Shown: positions 57,730 through 64,000 of the stretch, one piece after another
Layout: each line of letters opens with the position of its first letter
Position numbering within the stretch: the first letter of the stretch is position 1
From: Microvelia longipes
Lineage: Eukaryota > Arthropoda > Insecta > Hemiptera > Veliidae
DNA: 64,000 nucleotides
Assembly: GCA_018340805.1 (NCBI GenBank)
Contig: JACMZG010001911.1
Coordinates: forward strand, 54,079,571 to 54,143,570
Direction of reading: 5' to 3'
Program-made: the position numbers and the translations under genes
Notes under the pieces: model-generated
The model's database searches: none
What the model was told of the DNA's origin: nothing
Seen by the model: the letters and a program-made list of their open reading frames with translations, nothing else

Positions 57730-60595
57730 TTTCTTGTTAACGACACGGATGCTGCCAACGTATTCCGGAATTTCTTATGCTCTCTCCCATTTACTAATGA
57801 AAGTGAGAAGCTTGAACATGAAGAGGTATGTCCTCTCTGCCCCATGTGCGGAGAAGACTTCTCTGGAAGGTGGTATAGCAATCAACCTTCTGAAATCCAT
57901 CCGGAATTGGATTCTTTTAACCCAGTATGGAAAGTAGTAAATGGTTCACCCATTTGCAATTGTGGCCTAACACGTTTCCTACACTGGCTGAGCTTGTTTA
58001 ACATGAGACCTTTTGTGAGCTAAATATATTACAGTCTCCATGCGGTAAAGTGTATAATGATATACACTTATTATTGAACCACATTCAGACATGTGCTAGG
58101 AGTAAGCAGATTGGATCGGGATTTTAGTCTTCTTCGTCTGCAAGAGGTAAATTTATCAATAAGGGTTCGGCAGGTAAAAAGATTACTAATAAGCATATGG
58201 TTTGTCGATATTGTGAAGTAGTCTTATTAAAATGAATTAATAGACGCCACCAACATGTTTGTGGCGTCATCCATAAGCGTAAATCTTGTAAAAAAGAATT
58301 TAAAAATTAAGGGACATGTATTAAACATGAAAATCTTGTATTAATAAAACGTGGGTGGAAAGAAAACTGACTGAGTTTTTGGCAAACGATGACACATCTG
58401 ATATTTTAAATCAAGCATTATTAGAGTCATCAGATTCAACAAAGTCAGAACAAGCTTCGCCTGAGCCCTAAACTTCAAAGGGTTTAAAAAACTTTGAATA
58501 AAAAAAAATATTGATAATCATATGCTAATCTGTAACGAATAATTTAAAGAGAGTAAGTATCAAGAAACTTTGCTCTTACACAAAGGCTGTGTAAGAGCAG
58601 ACCTGATGAAGAACGGCTGCTTCTGTGGGAAACGTCCGTAAAAGACATGCCGGACCCTTATGGTGATTCTCCATTTGTCGAATATGAGACATGTCTCTAT
58701 AATAGACTGAAATCATACTTTTAGAAAGCAATAGGTAAAACAGATTTAAATACTTTTCTACTAAACTCAAAATTTGATTTAATTAAAAAATTGCAGGAGT
58801 GTCATAGACTATAAAGCTACCAAGGTAATTTTTTTTGAGTGTAAGTTTATTGATATTAATGGTAAGAATGAGTTGAAAGCATTTAAAACAGAAAACACTC
58901 ACATTTGTCAATCAACAGATGTCGAACAATTTATAGAAGACTCTTTCACATCTTTAAATAAAGAAATAGAAGAGTCAAAGCTACAAAAGAAAGGGCTGGA
59001 TGTTAGAACAGGTCCAAGGCCTTCGTATCAGAATCAACAATTTTAACCTAGCAAGTGGAAGTTCATGTATTAAACTTCCAAAAAAATAATACTATAAAAT
59101 TGTTGCATTAATGTAAAAAAACTCAGATCAATATTGTTTCAAGTATTATATACAAGCAAAATTCGTTCATGAAACACCCCATAGGGTTACTAAGTATACA
59201 AATTAACTCCAATCTATGTATGACTGGAGTATGTTATCCTTTCCAACTCCAATCAATAAAATAATTAAATTTGAATAGAAAAATTTACATCCATAAATGT
59301 TTTTGCTTCAGGACAAAATAATTATGTTTTTCTGATAAAAGTAGTGAAACATGAATTGGAAAACCATAGAGATCTTTTATTTATAACAACTTCTTCCGGT
59401 CGATCACATTCATGCACATCAAAGATTTAGCCAATCAGCTGAAAAAATGCAAACAGCCTAGAGTGATTAGCAAGCGCTGCTTCATCTTTTTTGTAGATTC
59501 CGATATAAAAAAACAAAAGAAGATAAAATACGTAAGCACAAAGTTTGGTGTAACAATAATCAACCCTGTAATGTTCGTATGCCGTCAAAGAGGGATTATA
59601 TAAAATTTTCAAATATGCAAATGACTTTAAGAGTTCCTTATATAGTTTATGCTGACTTTGAGGCATTGTTAAGGAAAGATCAATCTGATGCCAAAGATTA
59701 TATCAAAACTTTAATTAATCATGGTGACGGTTCGGCAGATATAAGCATTAGTTCTAATACTATGCCTATACAAAAGCACGTACCAACAAGTTTTGGAGCT
59801 TTCATAAAAAATCAAACTGTAAGAAACGTTTCTACTTAACTCCCCGATAAACCATATATTTATCGCGATACCGATGCCCTAAGATGTTTGAAGAATTTAT
59901 CAAATCAAATCAAATCAAAAAATGGCTGTATTTGTTAAAAACAATATTAATTAATTAAATACAAAATTGTAAAACATGATAGCAATATTATTAATACTTA
60001 TGTATGTCTTCATAACATACATACACATTGTATAAGTATATACATACACACACATATATTAACGTGTGAGTGTGGATATACTTATCAAATACAAAATACA
60101 CATTTTAATCAATTTTGTTTTTTTTTTGGGTGCCAACTCCATGGCCTAAGCCGTCAGGAGGGTGAAGAATTTATCAGGGAGCAAGCATTAGAAATTTGTG
60201 TATATAAGTTAAATATAAAAATGCAACTTAGTAAAAAAGCAAAAAGATGAGTACAATAATGCCACCTTATGCTATCTATATAACAAACCATTTACAGCAC
60301 ATGATCACGAAGTTAAAGACCATTTTCACGCCGATGGGACCTATAGAGGACCAGCCCATAATTCTAGTAACATAAAATGTTAAATTCCAAAATGGATTCC
60401 TGTTATATTACATAATTTAAAAGGCTACGACAGCCACTTTATTGTTAAAGAACTAGGCTATGACAATAGCAATATTCAGATAATTGCAAACAGCGAGGAA
60501 AGATTTACTTCTTTTTCAAAAAGAATTTATTCTGAGGGCAAAATAGATTTTATTTATTTACGGTTTATAGATTCATTTAAATACTTGTAGCTTTA
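57730..60595 (+). pseudogene. PolB relic, N-terminal to exonuclease part, best preserved copy
   Basis: Begins with a Cys-rich block (EEVCPLCPMCGEDFSG, PICNCGL), then finger-like LLLNHIQTC, CRYCEVVLLK and CKKEF segments. It continues through EYETCLYNRLKSYF, FVHETPHRVTKYT, WSMLSFPTPINKIIKFE, VRMPSKRDYIKFSN and exonuclease motif I in IVYADFEALL (catalytic Asp kept), the zinc/HNH-like block and KGYDSHFIVKELGYD (motif II), ending at RFIDSF near 60585. Many stops. A 261-base insertion splits it at 59903-60163. Confidence 0.8.
59903..60163 (-). mobile_element. Short retroposon (SINE or LINE 3' end) with 13-base duplication
   Basis: Flanked by GAAGAATTTATCA at 59890-59902 and 60164-60176. On the minus strand it starts ACCCTCCTGACGGC and ends in repeated TTTGA units, so it inserted by target-primed reverse transcription. 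The related PolB copy at 47600-47630 lacks it. Confidence 0.8.
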
Positions 60596-60974
60596 ATGGA
60601 GTATTAAAACTTGGAAATTTTTTGTTTTTTTTTAAATAAAATGCAAACTGTGGATATCTAGAAGGCTTTTAAAGAGTTCAATTCTATGTTAAATTAAATT
60701 ATGTCAAATAACTAATGCGTATACATTGGTAACAGGGAACGAGAATATTTTTTGGACGAGTTTACTCGAAGTGGTGACAGCGTGGAACTACCTGACCAGC
60801 GTGGATCTATCTGGTCAACATCAGTGCTAGAATATATGTCTGGTGATATTGAAATATTTATTTACTGGTGATTCCCTTTAACTAATTAAATATTATAACA
60901 TGATTTTAACTTTAAAACGTGCAGTTCGTGTGAGAATATATGTGGCACCCCAGCCTGGCATACGCAAATAATAA
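60596..60974. other. Interrupting sequence between PolB segments
   Basis: No gene recognised. It separates the exonuclease part from the palm scrap of the same relic. Confidence 0.4.
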
Positions 60975-61145
60975 AGACATGAGTGATTATGATCCAAACA
61001 AACAGTAATCATACATAACGTATTTGGATTGCACAAACTTGTACGAAAAAAGAATGTCTGAATGTCTACCTAAGAATGTGTGAATTTGAATGGGTTAATC
61101 CTGACACATTCAAGATTACGAGTCTGGCCTTTATAGAGAACTGCA
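60975..61145 (+). pseudogene. PolB fragment, palm region
   Basis: MSDYDPNKQ, then SYITYLDCTNLYEKRM, a motif A-adjacent signature, and FEWVNPDTFKI in a second frame. In proper order after 57730-60595, so probably the same original gene. Confidence 0.7.
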
Positions 61146-61712
61146 AAGTTGCGAGTGATCATGTTTAATGTTCATGTTAAGATTATGTTCATTTTATGAA
61201 ATGTGTTCTTTACTTCCCACGGTACTGGAAGCCAGGGAGGTGGGGAAAAACGTGGCAACTCTAGCGAATAGAGCAGTGTGTACCAAGGAGTGATAGAGAG
61301 TGGTTCCCAGTGAGTGATAGTAGTGGAATTCTGTGAAAAGATCGCAAGCTAAAAATAATGTACTTTATGAGTTATATATGACTGTGCGTATTTTGGATTT
61401 CGGTACGGGGTAAGTAAAATGGTTATGTTCTAAAGGCCAGGCGCGTAAGTAGGGGGTGGAAATTAAGAAAGACTTGTAGCTAGGGGTGTTTTTTTCATTG
61501 TTCTAAATGTTTGTCAAATTTCTCTTATATAGTATTTTTTAAGTTTCCCTCGTATAATATATCATGAGGAGTATACGATTCTAAAACAATTAGAACGTTC
61601 ATTACCTCGTGAGTCTAGATATAACAGGTGGAGGGGGGGGGGAATTCATGCTGTAGTAACTGTCGGACCGCACTCATGATACATTATACGAGAGAAAGCT
61701 GCTAAACCTTAG

Positions 61713-61785
<73 letters not shown>

Positions 61786-62430
61786 CTAAATATGAGTGTA
61801 GTGAGGGGAGTATTAATCTGAAGTATAAAGAGTATACCCAAAATAAGTATATGAGTATATAATTTGTCTTGTCTGTTATGTTCCATGGTGTCGACGTATA
61901 TTATGGTATGTAACATGATATTAAAAGGGGAGTAGTAGTTAATTATAAGTAGTAATTAATTATTTGTTTTATTCAATTCCTAATGTTTGTTAGTTTTGTG
62001 TTTATTTTATTTCCATATATAATATGATATGAGAGGGGAATAAATATTATAGGAGTAGCCATATAATTATTTGATTTTCTGTTTTATTCTTAATGTTTGT
62101 TCCTACGTTTTTCTATTATCTTATACACTGAGAGGAGGGGGAATCTTTGATGCCGACTGAAGGGAGTCGGAAGTATTTGATTTCAGTACTTGTAACTGTT
62201 CCGGTAGTCGGTTTAAGTTCATGTCATGTTCTATGGGAATTTATTTTAGAGTTTAAGTGTATGAGAATTTAATATTTTATTTTCGATTATTGTGTGATAA
62301 TTGTCCTTTTGAAATTCTTTATTTGTCCTTAAATATAGTAATCATATGTAACCAATTCTCTGAGTTCGCTATTTTATACACCCATTGGCTGAGCACAACA
62401 ATGCATTGAAAATATTAGAAAAAGGAGACA
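61146..62430. other. Gene-less sequence with (AT)n at 61714-61781
   Basis: No coding frame supported. GGTTTAAGTTCATGTCATG near 62210-62228 matches the sequence expected directly after 60585 in the PolB copy at 47995, so much of 60586-62205 may be inserted sequence (about 1.6 kb), although it also contains the palm scrap. Confidence 0.4.
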
Positions 62431-63010
62431 TATAAAACTAATATAATGTCCAAACGTTTTAGAACTATTTACTCTGAAACTTTATGTGCTGTCCACATGG
62501 GTAAAAATCTATCCTGTTCAATAAACCTATTTACGTTGGAGTGTCGGTTTTAGGAATATCAAAAACCATATTGCATAATTTTTTGTATAATGTTATGCTA
62601 CCAGTATATGGAAAAGATAGATTAAAACTATGTTACACGGACACAGACTCGTGGATCTATCACATAAAGACAGAGGATTTTTATTTAGATGTAAAAAATC
62701 ATTTTATGGAAGAAATGGACACTTCCAAATTACCTCTAGTTTGTAATTCAGACAAAAATCGAGGGATCATGGGGAAATTTAAAGATGAAATGAAAGGTAA
62801 AATAATAACAGGTGCAGCAGCTATTAGAGCTAAAGTTATTCTATTCTTCCCCACAAGGAAGAGAAGTAAATTAAAAAACTTAAAAGTCTTCAAAAATGCC
62901 GTGTTAAAAAATTAGATTTTTCTGATTTTGTAAATTGCATTGTGGAAAAAAATGAAAGTCGTCTTATGATGAGACGCATTGGTTTAAAAAAGCAAGAAAT
63001 TAAAACTTAA
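62431..63010 (+). pseudogene. PolB fragment, motif C and C-terminus
   Basis: 62541-62915 is open for 124 codons: SVLGISKTILHNFLYNVMLP, then KLCYTDTDSWIYHI (motif C with both metal-binding Asp), FMEEMDTSKLP and NRGIMGKFKDEMKGK. It is continued in another frame by MRRIGLKKQEIKT to the stop near 63010. This is the most intact piece of polymerase active site in the window. Confidence 0.8.
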
Positions 63011-63942
63011 GAAATAAATAAATTAGGATTTTCCCCCTAGACGACAAAAGATACATTTTACCTGACGGGATATCAACTATTGCCTTGGGTAGTGTATTCA
63101 TACAGGAAGAATAAGTCACTTCTGCAATATCGTTTGTAAAAAGTAATTCTTGTAATATTGTAGAGCTTAGCCAAGATGTACAGAAACACGTAATTGTAAT
63201 TCCCTCAGTTAACTTTTTATTCATAAAAAATAAAAAATAACGAATAGGAATTAAAAGCTCGGGTGATTGGCGTTGATCCTCTCACGAGAACGACTTCCAT
63301 TAGATAAACCATTAAGTATGGTAAATGCAATGAAAAAAATTATTAAAAATTGCAATACATGGCTGAACGACTTTAACAAACTTACAACTTTTTTTTGGCT
63401 CTGAGAAAGTTTTTTGGCTGATGTTGGAAATGTTTGTATCGGGTAGATGTTTTGGCAACCAATTTCATTTAAACCCTGACCATTACATCAGACCATCTAA
63501 CATCATAAGCAACAGAACTTTTGAACATAGAAACGTGACGATTGGAACTTTTTAAAAAACAATGTCCTCGTCATAAAAGATGGATATATGCTATATCATA
63601 CAACAAAGTGACTCCATCGAGGATAAAAAAATAAAGAAGAATCCATCACAAATTATTTGACAACAACAAACAGTACATACTTGGTACACCTTCGCCTGCT
63701 AGTAATAATTAAATTTAGTGCGCATGCCTTAAATCCCTTTGTTTTTATTCAATAGTATATTTATTATACCATAATTTAATTTTCCATCATTCCTGTAATA
63801 AAAAATAGTACATCATGTTTTGTGTATTTGTATGTATATGTATGTATATATATGTATGTATATGTATATATATAAAATTGGATTAAACTACACTGCCAAT
63901 ATATATAAAATTAAAAAAGGGTAACTACAAAAAATTTAAATG

Positions 63943-63974
<32 letters not shown>

Positions 63975-64000
63975 AATATATATATATATATATATATATA
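63011..64000. other. No gene; TATG and (CA)n/(TA)n repeats at the end
   Basis: Nothing coding. TATG/TA repeats lie at 63828-63873, and ACAC followed by TATA from about 63943 to the window end. Confidence 0.6.

Noticed and set aside
60586..62205. Single 1.6 kb insertion with TTTAA duplication
   Set aside because: Flanking PolB sequence nearly rejoins, but the interior holds another in-order PolB scrap, so one simple insertion does not explain it.
1..64000. tRNA and rRNA genes
   Set aside because: No cloverleaf with A/B boxes or rRNA-like segment was noticed. A tRNAscan run would be needed to be sure.

Overview
The window looks like AT-rich nuclear DNA of an arthropod, most likely an insect. 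The evidence is R1-clade and CR1-type LINEs, Merlin, DUF4817-type mariner, Harbinger-like and hAT-like DNA transposon remains, Copia debris, many (AT)n microsatellites, splice-site-flanked exons and an integrated insect-type densovirus. No intact conserved host gene was recognised. The species cannot be named from the sequence. A block of N (26,051-26,912) marks an assembly gap.

Layout. 1-4,328: a frameshifted R1-clade LINE on + (gag-like ORF1, then APE endonuclease and reverse transcriptase), followed by a 300-base T-rich stretch and a poly(A) run. 4,676-5,320: a foldback repeat. 6,721-12,712: a nest, with possible hAT-like outer ends, a TTA-flanked element with 35-base inverted ends, and inside it a minus-strand CR1-like LINE with an open ORF1. 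13,540-21,000: two Merlin (IS1016/ISXO2-type) transposase relics on minus, the first with introns, and between them a repeat-type gene broken by a single stop. 21,316-26,048 and 37,109-41,440: the arms of a giant inverted repeat. Each arm carries two different 50-base satellites, one 125-base Merlin exon, an R3H-like protein fragment and part of an unknown two-exon gene. Between the arms lie a mariner-like relic, a hammerhead-like Penelope-type motif and protein-primed DNA polymerase B (PolB) debris.

41,441-64,000: a graveyard of virus-like genes. PolB fragments of the Polinton/adintovirus/bidnavirus kind occur at least six times, and one Polinton-type packaging ATPase relic is present. Nested among them is an almost full-length ambisense densovirus copy (42,391-46,621): inverted terminal repeats at both ends, nonstructural frames on +, and capsid frames with a phospholipase A2 motif on minus. 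Two further capsid-like genes lie nearby: a broken one at 48,858-49,988 and an intact 441-codon ORF at 56,299-57,624, both tentatively partitivirus-like. A solo LTR with a 5-base target duplication and a small retroposon with a 13-base duplication were resolved by comparing PolB copies with each other.

The most noteworthy points are the densovirus copy with both ends embedded in Polinton-like polymerase debris, which parallels the proposed parvovirus-plus-Polinton origin of bidnaviruses; the intact 441-codon capsid-like ORF; and the giant inverted repeat that has collected exons from unrelated genes. Most coding calls here are relics. Only the 441-codon ORF and the CR1 ORF1 are clearly open over a substantial length.
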